64,000 bases of DNA from Mycolicibacterium alvei (GTDB lineage: Bacteria; Actinomycetota; Actinomycetes; Mycobacteriales; Mycobacteriaceae): contig NZ_AP022565.1 in NCBI RefSeq assembly GCF_010727325.1, forward strand, positions 3,286,001 through 3,350,000, given 5' to 3'. Each line of letters starts with the position of its first letter. Position 1 is the first letter of the stretch. This document shows, piece by piece, positions 42,953 to 52,991 of the stretch. A program made the translations under genes and the position numbers. The notes beneath the pieces were generated by a model. The model saw nothing but the letters and a program-made list of their open reading frames with translations. It searched no databases and had not been told where the DNA came from.

Positions 42953-43711
42953 TTACCGCCAGCGCCGCAGGATCTCCTTGGCCCGCACGCTCAGCGCAGC
43001 CTGCAGGAACGGCCCGAAGGTGATGCGTCCCACGCCCAGTTCGGCCAACGTGGCGAGGTCGGCGCTATCGGCCGGAACGGTCACGCTGACCGGCAACGGC
43101 ACCTCGGAAACGAAGCGCGCCAAGCCTTCCGGATCACTCAGGCCGGCCGGGAACAGTGAATCGGCACCCGCCGCGGCCGCCTCGGTCAGCCGGGCGATCG
43201 CGCGGTCCACCCGATCCGCCACGTCTCCGTCCTTGCGCAAGAAGAGGTCGGTGCGCGCGTTGATCACCACATGCACGCCCGCGGCGTCGGCCGCCGCGCG
43301 CAGTTGTCTCACCAACTCGGCATGCTCGGCCGGGCTGCGCAGCCGCTTGCCCTCCTTGTGCACGGTGTCCTCGAGGTTGAATCCGACCGCGCCGACGTCG
43401 AGCAACCCCTCGATCAGCCGCTCCGGCCGCTCACCGTAGCCGGACTCGATATCGACCGAAACGGGCACGTCGACCGCGTCGATGATCTGGCGCACCCGGG
43501 TCAGCAGGTCGTCGAACGACATCACCTCGCCATCGGCCTTGCCGATGGAATCCGCCAGCGGGTGACTGCCCACCGTGAGCGCGGAGAACCCCTCGGCGAC
43601 GGCCAGCCGGGCCGACCACGCGTCCCAGATCGTAGGCAACACGACGGGGTTGCCGGGCTGGTGCATCGCCAGCAGCGCAGCAGCCCGCTCCTGCAGCGTC
43701 GTCTCACTCAT
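42953..43711 (-). CDS. isocitrate lyase/PEP mutase family protein
   Basis: A 252-residue enzyme from ATG 43711, preceded by GGAGGG; the frame is open upstream but not conserved. The TIM-barrel family motifs are WDAWSARLAVAEGFSALTVG, the acidic metal-binding strand VSVDIESGYG, GFNLEDTVHKEGKRL and VVINARTDLFL. The catalytic KKCGH loop of isocitrate lyase is absent, and this short form resembles oxaloacetate decarboxylases, 2-methylisocitrate lyase-like and carboxyvinyl-phosphonate mutases. The exact reaction cannot be named. It is divergent from the sdh1 operon. Confidence 0.85.
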   Translation of the reverse strand: MSETTLQERAAALLAMHQPGNPVVLPTIWDAWSARLAVAEGFSALTVGSHPLADSIGKADGEVMSFDDLLTRVRQIIDAVDVPVSVDIESGYGERPERLIEGLLDVGAVGFNLEDTVHKEGKRLRSPAEHAELVRQLRAAADAAGVHVVINARTDLFLRKDGDVADRVDRAIARLTEAAAAGADSLFPAGLSDPEGLARFVSEVPLPVSVTVPADSADLATLAELGVGRITFGPFLQAALSVRAKEILRRWR

Positions 43712-43822
43712 TAGGCCCTCCAGGTACTCCGATGATCCGTTCGCCGGTCGCGAAGCCAGCGAAAACCACAGTACGACCCAGCCCCGGAATTCATCCTCCG
43801 ACGTGCAGAGACCAACCGGCTC

Positions 43823-43842
43823 GACGTGATGTGCATCACGTC
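43823..43842. promoter_or_regulatory. CRP-type site upstream of sdh1 operon
   Basis: GACGTGATG-TG-CATCACGTC is a perfect palindrome with 9-bp arms. Its core, GTGA-N6-TCAC, is the CRP (Rv3676-type) consensus. It lies 70 bp upstream of the first gene of the sdh1 operon (43912) and between it and the divergent PEP-mutase-family gene. cAMP/CRP control of respiration genes is well known in mycobacteria; binding here is inferred. Confidence 0.7.
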
Positions 43843-43911
43843 CCGATCGTGATGTGGCTAGCATTGGGTGTCGTACTGTGAGCCCTGACACCTTCAGCCC
43901 GAGGAGGTCAC

Positions 43912-44208
43912 TTGTCCACCACTACCGAGTTCTCTGAACTGCACACCCTGATCGGCGACATGCGTCGCTGCGTCACCTCGTTGGCGTCGAAGTACGGGGA
44001 TTCCCCCGCCATGCGCCGCGTGGTCAACGACGCCGAACGGATCCTCAACGACATCCAACGGTTGGACATCGACGCCGAAGAGTTGGAGATGCGTCACGGC
44101 GTCACACGCCAAGAACAGACCCGCGAGAAGATCGGCATCCCCGACACCCAATACGCGAGCGAGTTCTGGCAGGACGTCGCCGACGAGGGCCTCGGCGGAT
44201 ATCGCTGA
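43912..44208 (+). CDS. conserved small protein ahead of sdh1 (Rv0250c-like)
   Basis: A 98-residue, mostly helical acidic protein starting at TTG 43912, with GAGGAGG 4 bp upstream. It has LHTLIGDMRRCVTSLASKYG, RRVVNDAERILNDIQRLDID and a C-terminal PDTQYASEFWQDVADEGLGG. It has no known function. Its size and place directly before the succinate dehydrogenase genes match Rv0250c, and this conserved order suggests a role in assembly or control of the complex. A hairpin separates it from the membrane anchor gene. Confidence 0.8.
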   Translation: MSTTTEFSELHTLIGDMRRCVTSLASKYGDSPAMRRVVNDAERILNDIQRLDIDAEELEMRHGVTRQEQTREKIGIPDTQYASEFWQDVADEGLGGYR

Positions 44209-44213
44209 GCCCA

Positions 44214-44230
44214 CGGGCGTCTGACGCCCG
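44214..44230 (+). terminator. GC-rich hairpin between Rv0250c-like gene and sdh genes
   Basis: CGGGCGT-CTG-ACGCCCG can form a 7-bp stem with a 3-base loop, followed by AGAAAAC. It lies 6 bp after the small gene stop and 31 bp before the sdh anchor start. Without a T tract it is more likely a processing or attenuation hairpin than a full stop. Confidence 0.4.
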
Positions 44231-44260
44231 AGAAAACAACTGAACCTCAGAAAGGGAACC

Positions 44261-45082
44261 GTGAGCGCACCCACCGCTGACCGTCGTGCGACGGGGGTCT
44301 TCTCGTCCACACGAGCGCAGATCCCCCAACGCACCCTACGGACCGACCGGTGGTGGCAGGCACCGCTACTCACCAATCTGGGGCTCGCGGCGTTCGTCAT
44401 CTATGCGACGATCCGGGCGTTCTGGGGCAGCGCGTACTGGGTAGAGGACTACCACTACCTGACGCCCTTCTACTCGCCGTGCGTCAGCACGGCGTGTGCG
44501 CCCGGATCCAGCCACCTCGGCCAGTGGGTGGGCGAGCTGCCCTGGTTCATCCCCATGGCGTTCATCTCACTGCCGTTCCTGTTGGCGTTCCGGCTGACGT
44601 GCTACTACTACCGCAAGGCGTACTACCGGTCGGTGTGGCAGTCACCGACCGCCTGCGCGGTGGCCGAGCCACACGCGAAATACACCGGGGAGACCCGCCT
44701 TCCACTGATCATGCAGAACATGCACCGGTACTTCTTCTACGTCGCGGTGCTCATCTCACTGCTCAACACCTACGACGCGATCGTCGCGTTCCATTCGCCC
44801 TCCGGCTTCGGATTCGGGCTGGGCAACATCGTCCTGGTCGGCAACGTCATCCTGTTGTGGATCTACACGGTGTCCTGCCACTCGTGCCGGCACGTCACCG
44901 GCGGCCGCCTCAAGCATTTCTCCAAACACCCTGTCCGGTACTGGATATGGACACAGGTGAGCAAGCTCAACACCCGCCACATGCAGTTCGCCTGGATCAC
45001 GCTGGGCACCCTGATGCTCACCGACTTCTACATCATGTTGGTGGCCAGCGGCACCATCTCCGATCTCAGGTTCATCGGCTAG
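44261..45082 (+). CDS. succinate dehydrogenase 1 membrane anchor
   Basis: A 273-residue membrane protein starting at GTG 44261 with AAAGGGAA upstream. It has about five hydrophobic segments (TNLGLAAFVIYATIRAF, LPWFIPMAFISLPFLLAF, MHRYFFYVAVLISLLNTYDA, GNIVLVGNVILLWIYTVSCH, ITLGTLMLTDFYIMLVAS) with several histidines in or near them that can bind haem b. It is the single anchor of the Sdh1 complex, the counterpart of Rv0249c, and passes electrons to menaquinone. The flavoprotein and iron-sulfur genes follow. Confidence 0.9.
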   Translation: MSAPTADRRATGVFSSTRAQIPQRTLRTDRWWQAPLLTNLGLAAFVIYATIRAFWGSAYWVEDYHYLTPFYSPCVSTACAPGSSHLGQWVGELPWFIPMAFISLPFLLAFRLTCYYYRKAYYRSVWQSPTACAVAEPHAKYTGETRLPLIMQNMHRYFFYVAVLISLLNTYDAIVAFHSPSGFGFGLGNIVLVGNVILLWIYTVSCHSCRHVTGGRLKHFSKHPVRYWIWTQVSKLNTRHMQFAWITLGTLMLTDFYIMLVASGTISDLRFIG

Positions 45083-45145
45083 CCGGCCGGCTGAATTCAC
45101 AGGCCGACAAGCACATACACGTGAAAGGGCGAGTGGGGTATTTCC

Positions 45146-47053
45146 ATGGGTGAACTAGAACGGCACACTTACGACGTAGTCGTGATCGGTGCCGGCGGGG
45201 CCGGACTACGCGCCGTGATCGAGGCACGCGAACGCGGCCTGCGGGTGGCGGTGGTGACCAAGTCGTTGTTCGGCAAGGCCCACACCGTGATGGCCGAGGG
45301 CGGTTGCGCCGCGGCGATGCGCAACGTCAACACCAAGGACTCCTGGCAGGTGCACTTCGGTGACACCATGCGCGGCGGCAAGTTCCTCAACAACTGGCGG
45401 ATGGCCGAACTGCACGCGCAGGAAGCCCCCGACCGGGTGTGGGAGCTGGAGACCTACGGCGCGCTGTTCGACCGGACCAAGGACGGCCGGATCAGCCAGC
45501 GCAACTTCGGCGGACACACCTACCCGCGACTGGCCCACGTCGGTGACCGCACCGGCCTGGAGATCATCCGCACGCTGCAGCAGAAGATCGTGTCGCTCCA
45601 GCAGGAAGACAAGAAGGAACTCGGTGACTACGAGGCCCGGATCAAGGTCTTCCACGAGTGCTCGATCACCGACCTGATCAAAGATGGCGACCGTATTGCC
45701 GGCGCGTTCGGCTACTACCGCGAGACCGGCAACTTCGTGCTGTTCGAGGCCCCCGCGATCGTGCTGGCCACCGGCGGTATCGGCAAGTCGTTCAAGGTGT
45801 CGTCCAATTCCTGGGAGTACACCGGCGACGGCCACGCGCTGGCACTGCGCGCCGGATCCAGCTTGATCAACATGGAGTTCATCCAGTTCCACCCGACCGG
45901 AATGGTCTGGCCGCTGTCGGTCAAGGGCATCCTCGTGACCGAGGGTGTCCGCGGTGACGGCGGAGTGCTCAAGAACTCCGAGGGCAAGCGGTTCATGTTC
46001 GACTACATCCCCGCGGTGTTCAAAGGCCAGTACGCCGAGACCGAGGAAGAAGCCGACCAGTGGCTCAAGGACAACGACTCCGCGCGGCGCACGCCTGACC
46101 TGCTCCCCCGCGACGAGGTGGCCCGCGCCATCAACGCCGAGGTCAAGGCCGGCCGCGGCTCACCACACGGCGGGGTCTACCTCGACATCGCCTCGCGCAT
46201 GACCACCGAAGAGATCAAGCGTCGGTTGCCGTCGATGTATCACCAGTTCATGGAGCTGGCCGAGGTCGACATCACCAAGGACGAGATGGAAGTCGGCCCC
46301 ACCTGTCACTACGTGATGGGCGGCATCGAGGTCGATCCCGACACCGGTGGCGCGGACACTCCCGGATTGTTCGCGGCAGGCGAATGCTCGGGGGGCATGC
46401 ACGGCTCGAACCGGCTGGGCGGCAACTCGCTGTCCGACCTGCTGGTGTTCGGCCGTCGGGCCGGTCTCGGCGCGGCCGACTACGTGCAGGCGCTGTCCGA
46501 GCGACCCACGGTATCGGAGGCCGCCCTGGTCGAGGCCACCGAACTGGCGTTGTCTCCGTTCGAATCTCACGCCAATCCGGAGAATCCGTACACGTTGCAC
46601 GCCGAGCTGCAGCAGTGCATGAACGACCTGGTCGGCATCATCCGCAAGTCCGAAGAGATCGAGGAAGCACTGGCCAAGCTCGCCGAGCTGCGGACCCGCG
46701 TGCACAATGTCAGCGTCGAGGGCGGTCGCGTCTTCAACCCGGGCTGGCACCTGGCCATCGACATGCGCAACATGCTGCTGGTCAGCGAGTGCGTCGCCAA
46801 GGCCGCCCTGGCCCGGACCGAGAGCCGGGGCGGGCACACCCGCGACGACTACCCGGACATGGACGCGGACTGGCGCCACACCCTGCTGGTGTGCCGAACC
46901 GTCGGCGAGGATCAGGTGGTGCCGGACGTGACCGTGACGCCGGAGCAGCAGCTACCCATGCGGGAGGACCTGCTGGCCACGTTCGAGCTCTCCGAACTCG
47001 AAAAGTATTACACCGAGCAGGAATTGGCCGAGCACCCCGATCGGAAGGGCTGA
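45146..47053 (+). CDS. sdhA: succinate dehydrogenase 1 flavoprotein subunit
   Basis: A 635-residue protein. FAD is bound through VVVIGAGGAGLRAVIEARE and the histidine in FGKAHTVMAEGGCAAAMRN; the active site shows FIQFHPTGMVWP, a TCHYVMGGIEVDPDTG segment and the C-terminal FAD loop GLFAAGECSGGMHGSNRLGG. It oxidises succinate to fumarate as part of the membrane complex (counterpart of Rv0248c). It overlaps nothing and is followed 2 bp later by the iron-sulfur subunit, forming the core of the operon. Confidence 0.94.
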   Translation: MGELERHTYDVVVIGAGGAGLRAVIEARERGLRVAVVTKSLFGKAHTVMAEGGCAAAMRNVNTKDSWQVHFGDTMRGGKFLNNWRMAELHAQEAPDRVWELETYGALFDRTKDGRISQRNFGGHTYPRLAHVGDRTGLEIIRTLQQKIVSLQQEDKKELGDYEARIKVFHECSITDLIKDGDRIAGAFGYYRETGNFVLFEAPAIVLATGGIGKSFKVSSNSWEYTGDGHALALRAGSSLINMEFIQFHPTGMVWPLSVKGILVTEGVRGDGGVLKNSEGKRFMFDYIPAVFKGQYAETEEEADQWLKDNDSARRTPDLLPRDEVARAINAEVKAGRGSPHGGVYLDIASRMTTEEIKRRLPSMYHQFMELAEVDITKDEMEVGPTCHYVMGGIEVDPDTGGADTPGLFAAGECSGGMHGSNRLGGNSLSDLLVFGRRAGLGAADYVQALSERPTVSEAALVEATELALSPFESHANPENPYTLHAELQQCMNDLVGIIRKSEEIEEALAKLAELRTRVHNVSVEGGRVFNPGWHLAIDMRNMLLVSECVAKAALARTESRGGHTRDDYPDMDADWRHTLLVCRTVGEDQVVPDVTVTPEQQLPMREDLLATFELSELEKYYTEQELAEHPDRKG

Positions 47054-47055
47054 GC

Positions 47056-47805
47056 ATGAGTGCCTACAACGCGAAACTGCGGGTCTGGCGAGGCGACGAT
47101 ACCGGAGGCGGACTGCAGGACTACACCGTCGAGGTGAACGACGGCGAGGTGGTACTCGACATCATCCACCGACTGCAGGCCACCCAGGCCGGCGATCTGG
47201 CGGTGCGGTGGAACTGCAAAGCCGGCAAGTGCGGATCCTGCTCAGCAGAGATCAACGGCCGCCCTCGGCTGCTGTGCATGACCCGGATGTCGACCTTCGA
47301 CCCGGACGAAACCGTCACCATCACGCCCATGCGGACATTCCCGGTGATGCGCGACCTGGTGACCGACGTGTCCTTCAACTATGAAAAAGCACGTCAGATC
47401 CCGTCATTCACGCCGCCCAAGGATCTGAAGCCCGGCGAGTACCGGATGCAGCAGGAGGACGTCGAGCGCAGCCAGGAATTCCGCAAGTGCATCGAGTGCT
47501 TCCTGTGCCAGAACGTCTGCCACGTGATGCGTGACCACGAGGAGAACAAACCGGCGTTCTCCGGCCCGCGGTTCTTCATCCGGTTGGCCGAGTTGGAGAT
47601 GCATCCCCTCGACACCGAGGATCGCCGTGATCTGGCCCAGGACGAGGCCGGCCTGGGGCTGTGCAACATCACCAAGTGCTGCACCGAGGTATGTCCCGAG
47701 CACATCACCATCACCGACAACGCCATCATCCCGATGAAGGAGCGTGTCGCCGGGCATCGGTACGACCCGATTGTGTGGTTGGGCAACAAGCTGTTCAGGC
47801 GGTAG
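47056..47805 (+). CDS. sdhB: succinate dehydrogenase 1 iron-sulfur subunit
   Basis: A 249-residue protein from ATG 47056, 2 bp after sdhA. The [2Fe-2S] ligands are in NCKAGKCGSCSAEINGRPRL-LC; the later clusters are bound by CIECFLCQNVCHV and CNITKCCTEVCP. It conducts electrons from the flavin to the quinone site. It matches Rv0247c. The operon ends here; the DUF488 gene that follows is on the other strand. Confidence 0.94.
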   Translation: MSAYNAKLRVWRGDDTGGGLQDYTVEVNDGEVVLDIIHRLQATQAGDLAVRWNCKAGKCGSCSAEINGRPRLLCMTRMSTFDPDETVTITPMRTFPVMRDLVTDVSFNYEKARQIPSFTPPKDLKPGEYRMQQEDVERSQEFRKCIECFLCQNVCHVMRDHEENKPAFSGPRFFIRLAELEMHPLDTEDRRDLAQDEAGLGLCNITKCCTEVCPEHITITDNAIIPMKERVAGHRYDPIVWLGNKLFRR

Positions 47806-47843
47806 GCGCTGGCCCAGCGGGCACGGGCATTAGCCGGCTGCAC

Positions 47844-48203
47844 TCAGCCCAATAGTTCGGCGAGCACGGTGGCCTCGCTGATGTGGACAGCCTTACTGGC
47901 GGTGAGCAGAGTCAGATTCTTCGGCTCCTTCGCCAGCACCCGAAGATGCGCAAACGCCTCGGCCCGTTCCGGTTCGGTCAACTCCTCGCGGTAGCGCCGC
48001 GCGAATTCATCGAACCGGTCCGGGTCGTGGTTGTACCACTTGCGCAACTCGGTCGAGGGCGCCACGGTTTTACACCACTCGTCGAGGTGAGCCTTCTCCT
48101 TGGTCATGCCACGCGGCCAGATCCGGTCTACCAGCACGCGATTGCCGTCATCGGCATCGGGATCGTCGTAGACGCGGCGCACCTGAACCTTTTTCTTGGT
48201 CAT
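47844..48203 (-). CDS. DUF488 family protein
   Basis: A 119-residue protein from ATG 48203. The DUF488 pattern is clear: QVRRVYDDPDADDGNRVLVD, RIWPRGMTKEKAHLDEWCKT, VAPSTELRKWYNHDPDRFDE and a C-terminal LTLLTASKAVHISEA. The function of the family is unknown; members often occur near redox and stress genes. It follows the AhpD-like and aconitase genes on the minus strand with short gaps, so the three may be transcribed together. Confidence 0.88.
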   Translation of the reverse strand: MTKKKVQVRRVYDDPDADDGNRVLVDRIWPRGMTKEKAHLDEWCKTVAPSTELRKWYNHDPDRFDEFARRYREELTEPERAEAFAHLRVLAKEPKNLTLLTASKAVHISEATVLAELLG

Positions 48204-48216
48204 GCCCAATGCTCCT

Positions 48217-48543
48217 CTACTTTGCAAGCTCGCCCAGCGCAATCGTCGAGTGCGCGTATGCGCCGCCGGCGCGCATCTCGGCGGCCACCCAGACGGCTTC
48301 CATGATCTCCTCGTCACTGGCGCCCTTGCGGCGCGCAAGCCTGGCATGACCCTGGATGCAGTAGGGACACTGGGTGGTGTGGGCGACGGCAACCGCGATC
48401 AGCTGTTTGGTCTTCTCCGGCAGCGCTCCCTCGGCGAACACCGCACGGCTGAATGCCTCGAACGCCTCATGGGTGTGCGGGGCGAGTTCCTTTCGGCGAG
48501 CCGCGATCTCGGGAGTAGTGGGGTGGTAGATGGCATCAGTCAT
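48217..48543 (-). CDS. carboxymuconolactone decarboxylase/AhpD-like protein
   Basis: A 108-residue protein from ATG 48543 with GGAG upstream; the in-frame ATG at 48576 would overlap the aconitase stop. The AhpD-type redox motif is present: HTTQCPYCIQGHARLARRKG (CxxCxxxH), so it can act as a thiol-dependent alkylhydroperoxidase. It sits between aconitase and DUF488, 29 bp after the aconitase stop, which suits a role in protecting an iron-sulfur enzyme from peroxide, although that is inference. Confidence 0.88.
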   Translation of the reverse strand: MTDAIYHPTTPEIAARRKELAPHTHEAFEAFSRAVFAEGALPEKTKQLIAVAVAHTTQCPYCIQGHARLARRKGASDEEIMEAVWVAAEMRAGGAYAHSTIALGELAK

Positions 48544-48572
48544 CGGAGCTCCTTCCGGTGTCGAAGTAGTGC

Positions 48573-51392
48573 TCAATTGAGCAGTTTGCGCAGCACGTAT
48601 TGCATGATGCCGCCGTGGCGGTAGTAGTCCGCCTCGGCCGGGGTGTCGATCCGCAGCACCGCATCGAATTCCACGCCGCCGGCCCGCACGTGCACGGTGT
48701 CGGGGATCGAGTCGGCCAGCGCGTCCACGCCCACGATGTCGAAGGTCTCCTGGCCGGTCAGCCCCAGCGAGTCCGCGTTCTGCCCGTCGGGGAACTGCAG
48801 CGGCAGCACACCCATCCCGATCAGGTTGGAACGGTGGATGCGCTCATAGGACACCGCGATCACTGCCCGCACCCCGAGCAACAGCGTGCCCTTGGCGGCC
48901 CAGTCACGCGAGGAACCTGAGCCGTACTCCTTGCCGGTGAGGATCACCAACGGAGTGTGTGTCTTGGCGTAGTTCACCGATGCGTCGTAGATCGAGGTGA
49001 TCGGCGCTTTCCCGTCTTGGGGGGCCGCGGTGAAGTCGACGGTCCACCCGCCCTCGGTATCCGGGGCCAATTGGTTGCGCAGCCGAATATTCGCGAAGGT
49101 ACCCCGGATCATCACTTCGTGGTTGCCGCGCCGAGACCCGTAGGAGTTGAAGTCCTTGCGGGCAACCCCCTTGGCGGACAGGTACTTTCCGGCTGGCGAG
49201 TCGGGTCTGATGGAGCCGGCCGGGCTGATGTGGTCGGTGGTGACCGAGTCGCCCAGCTTGGCCAGCACCCGGGCGCCGGTGATGTCGGTGAGCGGTTCCG
49301 GCTCGCGGGTCATGCCGTCGAAGTACGGGGGTTGGCGCACGTACGTCGACTCGGAATCCCATTGGAAGGTATCGCCTTCGGGAACCGGGAGCGAGAGCCA
49401 ACGCTCATCGCCGGCATACACGTCGGAATAGCTCTTGGCGAACATCTCCGCTTTCAGGTGTTTGTTCACCACGTCGTCGATCTCGGCATCGGTGGGCCAG
49501 ATGTCGCGCAGATAGACCGGCTGACCGTCACTGCCGGTGCCCAACGGCTCGTTCAGCAGGTCGACGTGCAGGCTGCCGGCCAGCGCGTAGGCCACCACCA
49601 ATGGAGGTGAGGCCAGAAAGTTCATCTTGGTCTCGGGGTGTATCCGGCCCTCGAAGTTGCGGTTGCCCGACAAGACCGCGCACACCGTCAGGTCGTTGTC
49701 GGTCACCGCCGTGCTTACCTCGGGGATCAACGGCCCGGAGTTGCCGATGCAGGTGGTACACCCGTATCCCACCAGGTTGAACCCCAACTTATCCAAATAT
49801 GGTGTCAATCCCGACTTTTCGTAATAGTCGGTGACCACCCGGGAACCCGGGGCCAGCGATGTCTTGACCCACGGTTTGCGGCTCAGGCCCTTCTCCACCG
49901 CCTTCTTGGCCAGCAGCGCGGCCCCCACCATCACCGACGGGTTCGACGTATTCGTGCAGGACGTGATCGCCGCGATCACCACATGTCCGTTGTCCAGCTC
50001 GGTGGCAGTGCCGTCGGCGAGTTCGACCGACACCGGCGTAGAAGGCCAGTCGTGGATCTTGCCGCAGCCACACGGTATTCGTGGTTTACCCTCGGCTCGG
50101 CTTTGGCCGAAGGCGATCGGGTCGCTAGCCGGGAACGACCCCGCGGAGGCCTCGTCCAGCGGCGACAGCGCCTGCGCGGTGGTCTCGGCGCCCTTGAGCA
50201 GCGCGCTGACCGCGTGCGGTGCCGCTCGCAGCGGGATGCGGTCCTGCGGCCGCTTCGGGCCCGCGATCGACGGTTCCACACTGCCGAGGTCCAGTTCGAG
50301 GGTGCGCGAGAATTCCGGCTCGTGGCCGGGGTCGTGCCACAGGCCCTGCTCCTTGGCATAGGCCTCGACCAGCTTGATCCGGTGTTCACTGCGGCCGGTC
50401 AGCCGCAGATAGTCCAGGGTGATGGCGTCGATCGGGAAAATCGCGCAGGTGGCCCCGTATTCGGGGCTCATATTGCCGATGGTGGCCCGGTTGGCCAGGG
50501 GCACGTTGGCCACCCCGGGTCCGTAGAACTCGACGAACTTGCCCACCACACCGGTTTGCCGCAGCAGTTCGGCCACCGTCAGCACCAGGTCGGTGGCGGT
50601 GGTTCCCGGTTGCAGCTCGCCGGTCAGCTTCAGGCCGAGCACCTGTGGGATGAGCATGCTCATCGGTTGGCCGAGCATGGCCGCCTCGGCCTCGATGCCA
50701 CCCACGCCCCAGCCCAGCACGCCCAGGCCGTTGACCATCGGAGTGTGCGAGTCGGTGCCCACCAGCGTGTCCGGGTAGGCCACGGGAAACTCAGCACCTT
50801 CTCCGCCCTCTCTGGTGAACACCACCCGGGACAGGTATTCCAGGTTGACCTGGTGGCAGATCCCGGTGTCGGGCGGGACCACGCTGAAATCGTCGAACGC
50901 CTGCTGTCCCCAGCGCAGCAACTGGTAGCGCTCGGCATTGCGCTCGAACTCCAGCTCGGCGTTGACCTTGAAGGCGTCGGCGCGCCCGAAGACGTCGGCA
51001 ATCACCGAGTGGTCGATCACCAGCTCGGTCGGGCACAGCGGGTTGATCCGCAGGGTGTCCCCGCCCAGTTCGGCTATCGCGTCGCGCATCGCCACCAGAT
51101 CGACCACACACGGCACCCCGGTGAAGTCCTGCATCAACACCCGCGCAGGTGTGTAGGCGATCTCCCGGCCGTACCCGGCAGCCGGGTCCCACGCGGCCAG
51201 TGCGCTGACCTGCTCGGCCGTCACCAACCGCCCGTCCTCATTGCGAACGAGGTTCTCCAGCAGCACCTTCAGGCTGTAGGGCAACCGCGCCGAGCCGTCG
51301 ATACGGTCGAGCCGGTAGATCTGGTAGCTGGTGTCGTCGACTGCCAGCCGGTCACGGGCCGAGAAACTGTCCGACGATGTGTTCGAGGCCAT
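48573..51392 (-). CDS. acnA: aconitate hydratase (AcnA/IRP1 type)
   Basis: A 939-residue enzyme from ATG 51392; the frame is open upstream but not conserved. It has the AcnA pattern [20 protein letters not shown] and the iron-sulfur ligands in [20 protein letters not shown] and [16 protein letters not shown]. It isomerises citrate to isocitrate. Between the two main halves (about residues 440-447) is a CGCGKIH segment, extra cysteines not seen in the M. tuberculosis enzyme I know. In M. tuberculosis the single acn lies elsewhere, so this may be a second aconitase. It heads a possible operon with AhpD-like and DUF488 genes. Confidence 0.92.
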   Translation of the reverse strand: MASNTSSDSFSARDRLAVDDTSYQIYRLDRIDGSARLPYSLKVLLENLVRNEDGRLVTAEQVSALAAWDPAAGYGREIAYTPARVLMQDFTGVPCVVDLVAMRDAIAELGGDTLRINPLCPTELVIDHSVIADVFGRADAFKVNAELEFERNAERYQLLRWGQQAFDDFSVVPPDTGICHQVNLEYLSRVVFTREGGEGAEFPVAYPDTLVGTDSHTPMVNGLGVLGWGVGGIEAEAAMLGQPMSMLIPQVLGLKLTGELQPGTTATDLVLTVAELLRQTGVVGKFVEFYGPGVANVPLANRATIGNMSPEYGATCAIFPIDAITLDYLRLTGRSEHRIKLVEAYAKEQGLWHDPGHEPEFSRTLELDLGSVEPSIAGPKRPQDRIPLRAAPHAVSALLKGAETTAQALSPLDEASAGSFPASDPIAFGQSRAEGKPRIPCGCGKIHDWPSTPVSVELADGTATELDNGHVVIAAITSCTNTSNPSVMVGAALLAKKAVEKGLSRKPWVKTSLAPGSRVVTDYYEKSGLTPYLDKLGFNLVGYGCTTCIGNSGPLIPEVSTAVTDNDLTVCAVLSGNRNFEGRIHPETKMNFLASPPLVVAYALAGSLHVDLLNEPLGTGSDGQPVYLRDIWPTDAEIDDVVNKHLKAEMFAKSYSDVYAGDERWLSLPVPEGDTFQWDSESTYVRQPPYFDGMTREPEPLTDITGARVLAKLGDSVTTDHISPAGSIRPDSPAGKYLSAKGVARKDFNSYGSRRGNHEVMIRGTFANIRLRNQLAPDTEGGWTVDFTAAPQDGKAPITSIYDASVNYAKTHTPLVILTGKEYGSGSSRDWAAKGTLLLGVRAVIAVSYERIHRSNLIGMGVLPLQFPDGQNADSLGLTGQETFDIVGVDALADSIPDTVHVRAGGVEFDAVLRIDTPAEADYYRHGGIMQYVLRKLLN

Positions 51393-51538
51393 GGAAACCC
51401 CTATCGGTGGAAGCTGGTGATACCTCCAACGTAGCCCTGACCGCGCAAAGCCTTCCGAGGAATGCCAAGCCGGGCCGGAAACGCGGCCGACCGCGTAGGC
51501 TCGTCGTAAGCAGCCAATCAACATCGAAAGGCGGCTCG

Positions 51539-51700
51539 ATGAGCATGGGACATACCCAGAGCATCAACGATATTCGGACCGCAATCCGGGAGCTGTCCTT
51601 GCGCGCCGAATTGGCCCGCAAGGAGGGCCGAACGTCCGACGCCGGCGAGATCGAACAGCGCATCGCACGCTATCGCGAGGAACTGTCCGAACGCCCGTAA
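51539..51700 (+). CDS. small helical hypothetical protein
   Basis: A 53-residue protein from ATG 51539 with AAAGG 7 bp upstream; an ATG at 51545 is a second choice. It consists of two charged amphipathic helices ([20 protein letters not shown] and [18 protein letters not shown]) linked by a glycine-rich turn, which suggests a helical hairpin or coiled coil. No family is recognised. It lies divergent from aconitase and convergent to the flavin reductase. It is small but has a proper ribosome site and biased codon use, so it is probably real. Confidence 0.65.
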   Translation: MSMGHTQSINDIRTAIRELSLRAELARKEGRTSDAGEIEQRIARYREELSERP

Positions 51701-51720
51701 CCGGCGGGGTTAGCCGTGGA

Positions 51721-52980
<1,260 letters not shown>

Positions 52981-52991
52981 TAGGTCAGCGC

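Noticed and set aside
49638..51434. 598-codon plus-strand open frame over aconitase
   Set aside because: Shadow of the aconitase gene; composition is Arg/Gln/His-rich and no family fits.
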